The translations under genes were made by a program, and so were the position numbers. Below are positions 1-8,146 of a stretch of DNA of 64,000 nt, piece after piece. Origin of the DNA: an uncultured Sphingomonas sp. (GTDB lineage: Bacteria; Pseudomonadota; Alphaproteobacteria; Sphingomonadales; Sphingomonadaceae); contig NZ_CAJYTI010000010.1 of the NCBI RefSeq assembly GCF_913777625.1, positions 111,095 through 175,094 of the forward strand, read 5' to 3'. The notes under the pieces were generated by a model. That model made no database searches. It was not told where the DNA came from and worked only from the letters and a program-made list of their open reading frames with translations. Each line of letters opens with the position of its first letter. The stretch's first letter is position 1.

Positions 1-140
1 CACACGAAGGTGAAGTCCGCCGGGTAGAAGAAGAAGACCGCCCACTTGCCCTTCACGTCGGCGTCGGTGACTTCGACGAACTTGCCTTCCTTGTAGGCCT
101 GTGCGGTGAACGGCTTGATGGTGCTGCCGATAAGAGCCAT
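1..140 (-). CDS. ahpC: Alkyl hydroperoxide reductase subunit C (AhpC-type peroxiredoxin), N-terminal part only
   Basis: The first 46 residues are visible on the minus strand: [16 protein letters not shown], then [18 protein letters not shown]. This is the N-terminus of typical 2-Cys peroxiredoxins of the AhpC class, which reduce peroxides in the cytoplasm with AhpF or another disulfide reductase. The window edge cuts the next codon after its first two bases (TG), exactly where the peroxidatic cysteine of the FTFVCPTE motif is expected. The start at 140 is backed by a strong Shine-Dalgarno GGAGGA about 8 bases upstream. The partner ahpF would lie outside the window. No OxyR site was recognised in the 200 bases upstream. 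Confidence 0.9.
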   Translation of the reverse strand, partial: MALIGSTIKPFTAQAYKEGKFVEVTDADVKGKWAVFFFYPADFTFV

Positions 141-336
141 GATTCTTGTTCCTCCAGAACGGGGGTTGCTGTTGCGAAGCCGGATATAGGCCCGCCAGCC
201 ATGTCTGTGAAATTGGAAGACCCGCTTGGGGTGATCGAGTTTTCCACTGAGTGCGGCGTAATTGATCGATTGACGCGGGGGATGCGACGGGACGCGAAGC
301 GATTACGCAGGCGGAGGTGGGCCGGAAAGCGGCACC

Positions 337-702
337 GTGAAGGTGCTGCTCGAGTCGGGTGCGCTGATCCTTCGCGGGGCGATCCGCCGCCGCTATCCCC
401 GTGCTGGTCTGACGGAAGTCCGTGCGGACGCCGGGGTGCTGCGGCTTCGCTGCGAAGGGGAGGTGGTGGCACTGCACCTGGGCAAGCCGGCCGCGGGAGC
501 GCTGGCGCATGGCGATCCTCAAGCCGCTCCCGACGTTCGGCAGCGTCTGCCGATCTGGGCGGTCTATCCCAAGGGAAAGGCGGCGGCGTTCGGCGACGGG
601 GCGATCCGGACCGCGTCGCGGTCCGCCGGTTATCGCGACAGCAAGTCCTGTTCGGTGTCGGCGCTGCGTACCGCGACCCGGTATCACCCCGCGCGCGGAT
701 AG
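337..702 (+). CDS. DUF3052-like small protein, possibly internally deleted
   Basis: This is a 121-residue product with a GTG start. The C-terminal half (LPIWAVYPKGKAA, then YRDSKSCSVSALRTATRY) looks like the conserved end of the DUF3052-type family, and the N-terminal half (GALILRGAIRRRYPRAG) like its usual start. Related proteins as I remember them are considerably longer, with a middle segment of some 70-80 residues that is absent here. Around base 485-530 the +1 frame reads ERWRMAILKPLPTF, which resembles the segment that normally follows the N-terminal part, so the gene may carry a frameshift plus deletion that together restore the frame. Function unknown. The start is not well supported by a ribosome binding site. 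Confidence 0.5.
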   Translation: MKVLLESGALILRGAIRRRYPRAGLTEVRADAGVLRLRCEGEVVALHLGKPAAGALAHGDPQAAPDVRQRLPIWAVYPKGKAAAFGDGAIRTASRSAGYRDSKSCSVSALRTATRYHPARG

Positions 703-706
703 CTTC

Positions 707-1954
707 TTACAGCGTGGGGGACAATTCGGCGGCGACCGGATAGGGGGCCAGATCCGCTTCGGCAACGTCGGCCGGTGCGGCGACGGCAAGGCGCGACCTG
801 CGTGCGTCCGCCCGCTCGATCCATGCCCGGACGGCGGCGCGGGCAGGCGCTTCGACCCAGCGATAGGTCAGCAGCGCGCAAAGGACGACGACGCCCAGCA
901 CCACGAACGCCATCACGTCCGGCGCGAAGGCGAGGACCTTGATCGTGCCGTCGGAGCCGAAGCTGCTTTCCACCAGCGGCAGGTTCAACCGGCGCCCGAT
1001 CAGGGTCAGCACATCGAGTCCGCGGGCGATCACCAGCGTGTGGATCATGTAGATCGAATAGGAGAGCGTGCCCAGGAGCAGGAACGGGCGCAGCGTGAGC
1101 AGGCGGCTGACGATGCCGCGTTCGGCGGCAAACAGGAGCACGGCGGCTGTGAACAGGAGCGGGGCGGCCAGCGGCACCATGCCGGAGGCGACCATCGCGC
1201 AGGCGCCGATCGCCACGGCAAGTTCCAGGGCGCTTGCCTTGAGGAAGCCGATCGCGGGCATCGCCATCCTCGCGAACAGCTGCCACGCCAGCATGCCCAG
1301 CGAGAAACCGAAGACGCAGCGGGCAAAGGCATAGGGCGTCGCGGGATTCCACGCTTCACCGCCGCCGAGGGCGAGAAGGCTGGCCGATCCCAGCGCCAGC
1401 GCGGCCATGATGTACGGCGCTCGCGTCGGTGCGGCGCGGAGGACGAGCGCCATCAGCAGATAGGTCCATACTTCGGCGGCGATGCTCCAGCTCGGCCCGT
1501 TCCACACGATCGAGGGAAACCCGCTGAAGATCTGCACCAGCGCCAGCGCGCTTGCCAGTTCGGGCAGGGTGCGGGGCTCGGAAAACGGCACGCGCGCGCT
1601 CAGGCCGGCGGTGCCGATCAGCAGGCCGCCGATTTCCATCACGACGAAGGCGATCAGCACCAATGCGTGCAGCGGATAGACTCGGCCCAGACGCAGCAGT
1701 AGGAAGCGGCGGACCGAATAGCCGCTGCGAAGCTTGTCCAGATAGCCGCACCCGATGACGAACCCGCTCAGGACAAAGAAGAAGTCGACAAACAGCCAGC
1801 TGTTTCGGATCAGGTGGGAGTTGTTGATGACGCCGGTCGTGCGAAGATGGAAGAACACGATCATGCAGGCACATATGCCGCGCAGGCTATCGAGTGCCAG
1901 GAACCGGTGTCGGTTCTTCGCTACGCCTGCGGGGGCGCCTGCATCGTTCCCCAT
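707..1954 (-). CDS. Acyltransferase 3 family membrane protein (OafA/YrhL-like)
   Basis: 415 residues. The N-terminus FLALDSLRGICACMIVFFHL followed by DFFFVLSGFVIG is the signature of acyltransferase-3 proteins, which carry O-acyl (usually acetyl) groups across the inner membrane onto polysaccharides, lipids or antibiotics. About ten hydrophobic segments follow, ending near YRWVEAPAR, a typical C-terminal motif. The histidine in FFHL is the expected catalytic residue. A GGGGGTAG element sits just before the ATG. The upstream 230 bases are comparatively AT-rich and likely hold its promoter. No glycan gene cluster is adjacent, so the acceptor is unknown. Confidence 0.85.
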   Translation of the reverse strand: MGNDAGAPAGVAKNRHRFLALDSLRGICACMIVFFHLRTTGVINNSHLIRNSWLFVDFFFVLSGFVIGCGYLDKLRSGYSVRRFLLLRLGRVYPLHALVLIAFVVMEIGGLLIGTAGLSARVPFSEPRTLPELASALALVQIFSGFPSIVWNGPSWSIAAEVWTYLLMALVLRAAPTRAPYIMAALALGSASLLALGGGEAWNPATPYAFARCVFGFSLGMLAWQLFARMAMPAIGFLKASALELAVAIGACAMVASGMVPLAAPLLFTAAVLLFAAERGIVSRLLTLRPFLLLGTLSYSIYMIHTLVIARGLDVLTLIGRRLNLPLVESSFGSDGTIKVLAFAPDVMAFVVLGVVVLCALLTYRWVEAPARAAVRAWIERADARRSRLAVAAPADVAEADLAPYPVAAELSPTL

Positions 1955-2186
1955 TAAAACTACCCCCGATTACGCTATTCTTTAACCATGAAAACTGCAC
2001 CGTTTCCATAGCTTAGCTTGGGTGGTTTATCGAGGGTGCGTTTACAATGGCGCGCATCCCCAAGAACTGCGATCTGCCCCGATCTGGGACAGGGTGCAAA
2101 ATTGCAAGTAATTGTAATAGGATGTCTTTAAAACAATTTTGGGGCGATCTGGAGATGCTGCGGTGCCGCCTGGTGGCGCTGTGCCT

Positions 2187-2960
2187 TCATGCCAGCGCGC
2201 GGTAGAGACTGAAGGCGCTGGTCGCGGTGAGCACAACGCCGACCATGCTCAGCAACAGCCGTACCGGCATGCGCTTGGCGAACATCGCCCCGAAGGGCGC
2301 CGCGACCACGCCGCCGATCAGCAGCCCCAGCACCGGATGCCAGAAATCCGGGGTGAAGCCCTGCGCGCCGATATGGAACAGGAAGGTCGCCGAGATCGTC
2401 ATCGTCAGGAAGAATTCGGTGGTGTTGACCGTGCCGATCGTGGTGCGCGGCTGCGCGCCCTGGACGAGGAGGTTGCTCGTCACCACCGGCCCCCAACCGC
2501 CGCCGCCCGCGGCATCGAGGAAGCCGCCGGCCAGCCCCAGCGGCTCGACGATCTTCGGCTCCTTGTGCTGGGGCGCGAAGCGGATCGCGCGGAACAGCAG
2601 GTACAGGCCGATCGCCGAGAGATAGGCCATCACGAAGGGCCGCGTCACCGAGGCGTCGAACGTGGTCAGCACATAGGCGCCGAGCACGCCGCCGATCATG
2701 CCGGGTATCAGCAGCCGCGCGAACAGCCGCCAGTTGACGTTGCGGTGGAGGACATGACTGAGGCCCGAGACGCCGGTGGTCATCGTCTCAACCAGATGCA
2801 CGCCGGCAGAGGCGGTGGCGGGCGGAATGCCCAGCACGCTCACCAGCAGCGTGCTGGAAATGACGCCGAACGCCATGCCCAGCGCCCCGTCCACCAACTG
2901 GGCGGCGAAACCGACCGCGACATAGGGCAACATCTCGGCGAGCGTAATTCCTGCGAACAT
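2187..2960 (-). CDS. Sulfite exporter TauE/SafE family membrane protein
   Basis: 257 residues, the usual size for TauE/SafE (DUF81) permeases. Two related halves are visible: [19 protein letters not shown] in the first and [18 protein letters not shown] in the second, each the typical GxxG-rich start of a half with about four membrane segments. The family exports sulfite, sulfoacetate or other organosulfur anions. The divergent neighbour is a serine acetyltransferase (cysteine synthesis), so a sulfur role is plausible but not shown. The start MFAGITL lies about 160 bases from the neighbouring gene. Confidence 0.85.
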   Translation of the reverse strand: MFAGITLAEMLPYVAVGFAAQLVDGALGMAFGVISSTLLVSVLGIPPATASAGVHLVETMTTGVSGLSHVLHRNVNWRLFARLLIPGMIGGVLGAYVLTTFDASVTRPFVMAYLSAIGLYLLFRAIRFAPQHKEPKIVEPLGLAGGFLDAAGGGGWGPVVTSNLLVQGAQPRTTIGTVNTTEFFLTMTISATFLFHIGAQGFTPDFWHPVLGLLIGGVVAAPFGAMFAKRMPVRLLLSMVGVVLTATSAFSLYRALA

Positions 2961-3117
2961 CCATGCCCCTGTTGCGATGGCTCGGCCGGAGGAAATGGCC
3001 GCTCTCGCTAAATCCTACAAGCCCGATCGTGTATTGCCGGACCGACGGCGTGCTGGGGGAACGCTGGAAATCCCGTGGGTGTCCCCCTATTTCGGGGGCG
3101 ATAAAAGGGGTCCGGCC

Positions 3118-3807
3118 ATGTTCCAGCGTCTGAAGGGCTATCTCGATTCGATCCGCGGGCGCGATCCCGCGCCGCGGAGCCGGCTGGAGATTCTGCTGTA
3201 TCCGGGCGTGTGGGCGCTGGGCTATCACCGCATCGCCCATGCGCTGTTCCGCCGGCGCTTCTTCTTCCTCGCCCGGCTGGTCAATCACTGGTCGCGCTGG
3301 ATGACCGCGATCGATATCCATCCGGGTGCGACGATCGGCCGCAACTTCTTCATCGACCATGGCTTCGTCGTGATCGGCGAGACCGCGCTGATCGGCGACA
3401 ACGTCACGATCTACCAGTGCGTGACGCTGGGCGGCACCAGCCCCGACAATGGCGTGGGCGGCAAGCGCCACCCGACCCTGCTCGACGGGGTGATCATCGG
3501 ATCGGGCGCGCAGGTGCTCGGGCCGATCACGGTGGGCGAGCGGGCGCGGATCGGCGCCAACGCCGTCGTCACCAAGGATGTCGTGCCCGGCGCGGTGATG
3601 GTCGGCATCCCGGCCAAGCCGACGCTCGTCGAGGCGGTGGCCTGGCAGAAGGATTTCGTGCCCTATGGCACGCCGTGCAGCGACGTGTCCGATCCCTCGG
3701 CCCAGAAGCTCGAAGGGATGCGGTGCGAGATCGAGACGCTGCGCAAGCGGCTCGACGCGATGATCGCCGAACGGGACGCCATGCTCGATCGCCGCGACCG
3801 GGCCTGA
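3118..3807 (+). CDS. cysE: Serine O-acetyltransferase, short EpsC type
   Basis: 229 residues from MFQRLKGYL, preceded by AAAAGGGG. The frame is open further upstream, but that extension lacks family similarity. The protein makes O-acetylserine from serine and acetyl-CoA, the first step of cysteine synthesis. Left-handed beta-helix hexapeptides run from about residue 65 to 165. The motif [17 protein letters not shown] holds the catalytic Asp-His elements, and [21 protein letters not shown] is typical of CysE. The N-terminal helical domain is short, as in the EpsC subgroup. A charged helical tail (about residues 195-229) may replace the usual inhibitory tail. The stop overlaps the start of the next gene (TGATG). 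Confidence 0.9.
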   Translation: MFQRLKGYLDSIRGRDPAPRSRLEILLYPGVWALGYHRIAHALFRRRFFFLARLVNHWSRWMTAIDIHPGATIGRNFFIDHGFVVIGETALIGDNVTIYQCVTLGGTSPDNGVGGKRHPTLLDGVIIGSGAQVLGPITVGERARIGANAVVTKDVVPGAVMVGIPAKPTLVEAVAWQKDFVPYGTPCSDVSDPSAQKLEGMRCEIETLRKRLDAMIAERDAMLDRRDRA

Positions 3808-4145
3808 TGGGAACCGTCACCCCGCTGCCGATCAGTCGCCCCGGACAAGTCGGTTTCGACCGCCTGGAGCTCAATCGCATCCTCGATCTCTACGGTCGCA
3901 TGGTCGCCGCCGGGCATTGGCGCGACTATGCGATGCAGTTCGAGAAGGATGTCGCGGTGTTCGCCGCCTTCCGCCGCGCCGCCGAGCGGCCGGAATATCG
4001 GATCGAGAAGCGCCCGAGCCTGCGCAATCGCCAGGGCATGTGGGCGCTGATCAACGAAAGCGGCGCGGTGCTCAAGCGCGGACAGGAGCTGGGGCCGGTG
4101 CTGGCCCCGGTCGAGCGCCGGCTGATGAAGCTCGTCGAGGAATAA
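3807..4145 (+). CDS. DUF2794 family protein
   Basis: 112 residues. The ATG shares its A with the TGA of the serine acetyltransferase gene, so translation is probably coupled. The core reads FDRLELNRILDLYGRMVAAG, WRDYAMQFEKDVAVFAAFRRA and RRLMKLVEE, as in DUF2794, a small cytoplasmic family restricted mainly to Alphaproteobacteria. The function is unknown to me. No signal peptide or membrane segment is present. Confidence 0.8.
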   Translation: MGTVTPLPISRPGQVGFDRLELNRILDLYGRMVAAGHWRDYAMQFEKDVAVFAAFRRAAERPEYRIEKRPSLRNRQGMWALINESGAVLKRGQELGPVLAPVERRLMKLVEE

Positions 4146-4146
4146 G

Positions 4147-4271
4147 ATCCTCCCCTGCCAGGGGGAGGTGTCGCCGAAGGCGACGGAGGGGGAGGACGCC
4201 GAACCCGATCGGTCTGGCATCCTCCCCCTCCGACCCGCTGCGCGGGCCACCTCCCCCTGGCGGGGGAGGAT
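4147..4271. repeat. Composite inverted repeat of the CCTCCCC type
   Basis: Two outer arms begin ATCCTCCCC and end GGGGAGGAT. Each arm contains its own inner hairpin: TGTCGCCGAAGGCGACGGA on the left and CGACCCGCTGCGCGGGCCA on the right. The inner stems differ in sequence but both keep perfect pairing. A second element of the same plan is at 62260-62391. It lies right after the DUF2794 stop and before the convergent DUF2157 gene, so it may also act as a transcription end. It is REP-like; I see no transposase. Confidence 0.75.
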
Positions 4272-4282
4272 GCACAGCAGCG

Positions 4283-5395
4283 TTACGCCAGCGCCCCCTG
4301 CTGCGTCGGCGGCAGGCGACGGGCGAAGTCGCCGAGCACCCCCACCGCCGCGCGGCGCATCGGGTGCCAGAAGGCGGAGAGCGTCAGCAGCGCCGATCCG
4401 ATGACCAGGCCGGTGAACGCCGCGCTCAGCTCCACCGATCCGCTCTGGTGGAACAGCGAGTAGAGCGCCCACAGCACATAAGCGAGGCTGGAGACGAGCA
4501 GCGCCCGCCGGTCCACCGCCAGCGCGACGAAGGCGAAGAACAGATAGAGCGCGAACACCAAGGCCGCCATCGGCATGCCGATCTCGCCGTCGAACACGCC
4601 GAGCATGTGGAACACCGGGTGCGCGATCAGCGGGGCGGCGGCGAGGTGCAGCCAGAAGGCGACATCCGAGCGGCGGGTGCGGCGCTCCAGATCGGTCATG
4701 TCCCAGCGCATCGCGGCGAGGAAGGTGCCGACCCCGCCGACCAGCAGGATCGCGTTCACCCAGTCCCTGGCGGCGGGAATCAGCGAGGTGATCAGGCCGA
4801 CCGAGACGCCGACCACGGCGAGCGCGCCCGCCGCGACGGTGATCGGCACCATGAAGCGGCGCCAGTGCACCCATGCGGCGACGGCCGTGAGCGTGCCGGC
4901 AATGGCGGCGATCACCCCCGCGATCCGCTCGCGCTGCGGTTCGGTGGTGATGTGGAGGGCGGTTTCGATCCACGGAATGTTGATCACGATCAGCCCGGCG
5001 ATCGTCGCCCCGGCGCCGCCGACAAAGCCGAGCAGCAGCAGGATCGAGGGCAGGGCGAGCCGCTTGCGCGCGGTGAAATACTCCGCGAGCATCCAGCTGG
5101 TTGCTGCCACCGCCGCGCCGCCGCCGATCAGGTTGGCGCCGACGATGCGCGGCTCGGGGCCGCTGCCGACCAGCGCCTGGACCAGGCTGCCGCCCAGCTT
5201 GCCGATCGCCAGCAGGATCAGCGCCGCCGCGATGGTGACGAAGATGTCGTTGAACCCGCTCAGCAGCCGGAAATGCTCTTCATCCACCGCCGGGGTCGCC
5301 CGGCTTGCGGCAACATGGTTGCGGAACGCCGTCGCGGCCTCGGGGGTGAGTGCCCCCGCCTCCACGGCGCTCGCCAGTTCGCTTTCGCTGTACAT
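4283..5395 (-). CDS. DUF2157 domain membrane protein
   Basis: 370 residues from MYSESELASAVEAGALT, chosen over the upstream in-frame ATG because GGAGG lies about 8 bases ahead. The N-terminal 60 residues form the short helical soluble part of DUF2157 (alternating acidic helices with EEHFRLLSGFNDIFVTIA). The remainder is about ten to eleven membrane helices with glycine-rich loops. The family is uncharacterised and located in the inner membrane. The gene stands alone, convergent to the cysE pair and co-directional with the dehydrogenase upstream of it. Confidence 0.8.
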   Translation of the reverse strand: MYSESELASAVEAGALTPEAATAFRNHVAASRATPAVDEEHFRLLSGFNDIFVTIAAALILLAIGKLGGSLVQALVGSGPEPRIVGANLIGGGAAVAATSWMLAEYFTARKRLALPSILLLLGFVGGAGATIAGLIVINIPWIETALHITTEPQRERIAGVIAAIAGTLTAVAAWVHWRRFMVPITVAAGALAVVGVSVGLITSLIPAARDWVNAILLVGGVGTFLAAMRWDMTDLERRTRRSDVAFWLHLAAAPLIAHPVFHMLGVFDGEIGMPMAALVFALYLFFAFVALAVDRRALLVSSLAYVLWALYSLFHQSGSVELSAAFTGLVIGSALLTLSAFWHPMRRAAVGVLGDFARRLPPTQQGALA

Positions 5396-5462
5396 CGGCC
5401 ATCCTCCTTCGAAGCGAGGAAGATGACACAAGTGTGTTGCTGAGGCAATACGGTATGGCGCC

Positions 5463-6359
5463 TTAGGGCCTGTGCTGCAACCTGCTGAGGATCGCCATGG
5501 TCTGCTCGGCGCCCGAGCCGGGGACGATCTCGCCGGTCCGGTCGATGATCTGCGCCCATTGCGCGGCGACCGCCTCGGGCGTGCCCTCGGTCAGCACCGC
5601 CCCCGGCGTGAGGGTGATGTAGGCGGCCTGCACCACGCCCGCGCCCGCGCCGACGATCATGTTGCTCGGCGCGCCTTCGGAGACGAGGAACAGCGCGGCG
5701 GGCGCGACGTGTTCGGGCGCGAAGGCGGCGAAAGCGGCCTCGGGGAACAGTCCCTCGGTCATCCGCGTGCCCGCGACCGGCGCGATGGTGTTGACCCGGA
5801 TGTCGTGCTTGGCGCCCTCCAGGTGCAGCGTCTTGGTGAGGCCGGCGAGGCCGAGCTTCGCGGCGCCGTAATTCGCCTGACCGAAATTGCCGAACAGCCC
5901 GGTGGAAGAGGCGGTCATCAGGATGCGGCCATAGCCCTGTTCGCGCATCGTCTCCCACACCGCCTTGGTGGCGTTGGCCGAACCGATCAGATGCACGTCG
6001 ACGACGAAGGCGAAATCCTCGGGCGTCATCTTGGCGAAGCTCTTGTCGCGCAGCACCCCGGCATTGTTGATGAGGATGTCGATCCGGCCCCAGCGCGCCT
6101 TGGCGGCCTCTGCCATCGCGACCATCGCCGCGGCATCGGTGACGCTGCCGCCATTGGCGATCGCCTCGCCGCCCAGCGCCTCGATTTCGGCGACCACGGC
6201 GCGCGCCGCATCGGAATGGCCGGCGCCGTCGCGGCTGCTGCCGAGATCGTTGACCACCACCTTGGCGCCGCGTCGGGCGAGCTCCAGCGCATAGGCGCGG
6301 CCGATCCCGCCGCCGGCACCGGTGACGATGGCGACGCGCGCGTCGAAGCGGATGGTCAT
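5463..6359 (-). CDS. SDR family oxidoreductase of the MFE-2 / (3R)-hydroxyacyl-CoA dehydrogenase type
   Basis: 298 residues. The Rossmann motif TGAGGGIGRAYALELARRGA is near the N-terminus, followed by VVNDLG, NNAG (NNAGVLRDKSF) and the catalytic Ser/Tyr/Lys set in TASSTGLFGNFGQANYGAAK. VVNDLG, RDKSF and FGNFGQANY are characteristic of the dehydrogenase part of peroxisomal multifunctional enzyme 2 and its bacterial homologues, which act on 3-hydroxyacyl-CoA intermediates of side-chain or fatty-acid beta-oxidation. The start MTIRF has AGGAGA 8 bases upstream. No acyl-CoA genes are adjacent, so the true substrate is open. Confidence 0.85.
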   Translation of the reverse strand: MTIRFDARVAIVTGAGGGIGRAYALELARRGAKVVVNDLGSSRDGAGHSDAARAVVAEIEALGGEAIANGGSVTDAAAMVAMAEAAKARWGRIDILINNAGVLRDKSFAKMTPEDFAFVVDVHLIGSANATKAVWETMREQGYGRILMTASSTGLFGNFGQANYGAAKLGLAGLTKTLHLEGAKHDIRVNTIAPVAGTRMTEGLFPEAAFAAFAPEHVAPAALFLVSEGAPSNMIVGAGAGVVQAAYITLTPGAVLTEGTPEAVAAQWAQIIDRTGEIVPGSGAEQTMAILSRLQHRP

Positions 6360-6427
6360 GAAAAAGCTCTCCTGCAACCTGTCGTTGCGGAGAGCCTAGG
6401 GGAGGCAGCCGGCGCTGCCAATCCGGT

Positions 6428-6452
6428 CTCCCCTCCCGCAGGGGGAGGGGAG
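6428..6452. terminator. GC-rich hairpin after the proline-rich secreted protein gene
   Basis: CTCCCCTCCC, a GCA loop, then GGGGGAGGGGAG. It resembles one half of the composite CCTCCCC repeats elsewhere in the window. It sits 16 bases beyond the stop of the minus-strand gene 6468-6887 and could stop its transcript, although no clear U-run follows. Confidence 0.4.
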
Positions 6453-6467
6453 CCGAACACAAGGGTG

Positions 6468-6887
6468 TTACTTGCCGCCGCGCTGGCGACAATGGTCCTT
6501 CACGGTCCGCGAGCAGGGCGGGTAGCTGCCCGGATCGGCGGGCGGCGGCGGGGCGGCCATCGGCGCCGACGGGGCTGCAGCATCGGCCGGCGGCGGCGGG
6601 GGCGGTGCGCCCGGAGCCATCGCGGTGCCCGGCGGCGGGGGTGGCGGCGGGGCCATGCCTGCGCCCGGCGGGGGCGGCGGCGGTGGCGGCGGGGAGGCGG
6701 TGCCTGCGCCGGTGGTGCCGGCCATCGGGGCCGGGGGCGGCGGGGCGGCCGGATCGGTCTGCGGCGTGGTCTGGCCCGGCATCGGCGGCTGGGCCTGGGT
6801 CTGATCCTGCGGGGTCGGTGCCGGCATGTCCTGCGCGATGGCAGTGCCGCTCAGTGCGAGCGCCGAGGCGAGAAGTATCCACTTCAT
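6468..6887 (-). CDS. Secreted proline-rich protein with C-terminal two-cysteine motif
   Basis: 139 residues. Residues 1-19 are a Sec signal peptide (MKWILLASALALSGTAIAQ). The middle is low-complexity, with several runs of six to nine prolines separated by Gly/Ala/Met. The last 18 residues read YPPCSRTVKDHCRQRGGK. That tail matches the tail of the next gene upstream (7044-7316) in spacing and in the Tyr-Pro-x-Cys, Asp-x-Cys and Gln-Arg-Gly positions, so the two are paralogues despite different middles. The tail may be a small disulfide-bonded unit in the periplasm or outside. The start has AAGGAG upstream. Function unknown. Confidence 0.7.
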   Translation of the reverse strand: MKWILLASALALSGTAIAQDMPAPTPQDQTQAQPPMPGQTTPQTDPAAPPPPAPMAGTTGAGTASPPPPPPPPPGAGMAPPPPPPPGTAMAPGAPPPPPPADAAAPSAPMAAPPPPADPGSYPPCSRTVKDHCRQRGGK

Positions 6888-7043
6888 TGGTGCACTCCTT
6901 ACTTCATCAATTGCCGAGGTGCGAACGTCCGCGAGGTGCGTTTTGTTGCACCGACATTTCTGGCAAGCTTGATTCTGCAAGGGGTTGGCGGGACGCGGCG
7001 AAGGCGGCATCGCCTGCCTTCGCCGCTCCGGATCAGGCGGCGA

Positions 7044-7316
7044 TCAGTGGCTGCCGCGCTGGATGCATTCGTCGGTCTGGCCCTTCTTGCAGACCGGATA
7101 GTGGGCGCGCGGTGCCGGCGGCGGGAAGGCCTCGCTCGGCGTCAGCGTGCTCGGCTGGAAGATCACCTTGTCCCCCGGCTGCGGCGCGCCGTTCACCCAC
7201 ATGGTGGCGGGCGCATAGCCGCCGGGCTGGCTGACGGTGGTCATCGTGGCTGGGGGGGTCTGGGCAAGGGCCGGGCTGGCGAGCGTCAACGCGGCTGCAA
7301 GTGCAATCAGCTTCAT
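7044..7316 (-). CDS. Small secreted protein, paralogue of the neighbouring proline-rich protein
   Basis: 90 residues with a Sec signal peptide (MKLIALAAALTLASPALAQ). The tail YPVCKKGQTDECIQRGSH shares the pattern Y-P-x-C-x6-D-x-C-x-Q-R-G with the protein encoded just downstream. The middle (GGYAPATMWVNGAPQPGDKVIF) has no family I recognise. The gene has GGAG about 8 bases before its ATG and lies 156 bases ahead of its paralogue on the same strand. The two may be separately transcribed. Confidence 0.65.
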   Translation of the reverse strand: MKLIALAAALTLASPALAQTPPATMTTVSQPGGYAPATMWVNGAPQPGDKVIFQPSTLTPSEAFPPPAPRAHYPVCKKGQTDECIQRGSH

Positions 7317-7444
7317 TCGCTGTCTCCTGCAAAGCTACACGGGTGTGCATGTCCACACCCGGTTTGCAGAACGAAACGATCGCTGAAAGTTTCCACAAAA
7401 ACCGCGGAATGTAAAAAAGTTCCGCGGTTCATCGTGCGTACAGG

Positions 7445-8137
7445 TCAGTTCCCCGCGTCGAGCGCGTAGCCTGCCGAGCGCACCGTGCGGATGATGTCCG
7501 GCCGGTTGCCCTTGTTGATCGCCTTGCGCAGGCGGCGGATGTGTACGTCGACGGTACGCGACTCGATGTCGCTGTCATGCCCCCACACCGCATCGAGCAG
7601 CCGCTCGCGCGAGAACACCCAGCCCGGATGCTCGAGGAAATGCTTGAGCAGGCGGAATTCGGTCGGCCCCAGCTGGATCACCTCGCCGCCGCGACGGACC
7701 TTGTGGCCCACCGTGTCCATCTCGATGTCCGAATAGGTGAGCGCCTCGCCGGCCAGCGCCGGGCGCACGCGGCGCAGCACCGCGCCGACGCGGGCGACGA
7801 GCTCGCGCGGCGAGAAGGGCTTGGTGACATAATCGTCGGCGCCGGTTTCCAGCCCGCGGACGCGATCTTCCTCTTCGCCGCGCGCGGTCAGCATGATGAT
7901 CGGCACGTTCGCCGTCTCCGGCATGCGGCGCAGGCGGCGGCACACCTCGATGCCGGACAGGCCCTCGACCATCCAGTCGAGCAGCACGATGTCCGGCGTC
8001 GCTTCCTTGGCGAGGAGCAGCGCTTCCTCGCCATCGGGGGTGTGCTTCACTTCATAGTCTTCGCGCTTGAAATGCCAGGTGACGAGCTCCGCGATCGCGG
8101 CATCGTCTTCCACCAGCAGCATCTTGACCCGTGCCAT
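7445..8137 (-). CDS. phoB: Phosphate regulon response regulator PhoB
   Basis: 230 residues. The receiver domain spans about residues 4-120, with acidic pocket E10/D11, phospho-acceptor D54 in LLDWMVEGLSG, and K105 region TKPFSPREL. The OmpR/PhoB winged helix spans about 130-228, ending RTVDVHIRRLRKAI and RTVRSAGYAL. It activates phosphate-starvation genes after phosphorylation by PhoR. It is the last gene of the pho/pst run and starts 9 bases after the phoU stop. Confidence 0.95.
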   Translation of the reverse strand: MARVKMLLVEDDAAIAELVTWHFKREDYEVKHTPDGEEALLLAKEATPDIVLLDWMVEGLSGIEVCRRLRRMPETANVPIIMLTARGEEEDRVRGLETGADDYVTKPFSPRELVARVGAVLRRVRPALAGEALTYSDIEMDTVGHKVRRGGEVIQLGPTEFRLLKHFLEHPGWVFSRERLLDAVWGHDSDIESRTVDVHIRRLRKAINKGNRPDIIRTVRSAGYALDAGN

Positions 8138-8146
8138 ATGTTCCCC

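Noticed and set aside
422..1702. Long plus-strand frame covering the acyltransferase gene
   Set aside because: The translation is composed of Arg/Gly/Asp/His with no motif, whereas the minus strand gives clear acyltransferase-3 motifs and membrane helices.
4147..4271. Possible CRISPR or transposon end
   Set aside because: There are only two inverted arms with no regular spacers, no flanking target duplication that I can see, and no transposase. A REP-like composite palindrome explains it better.
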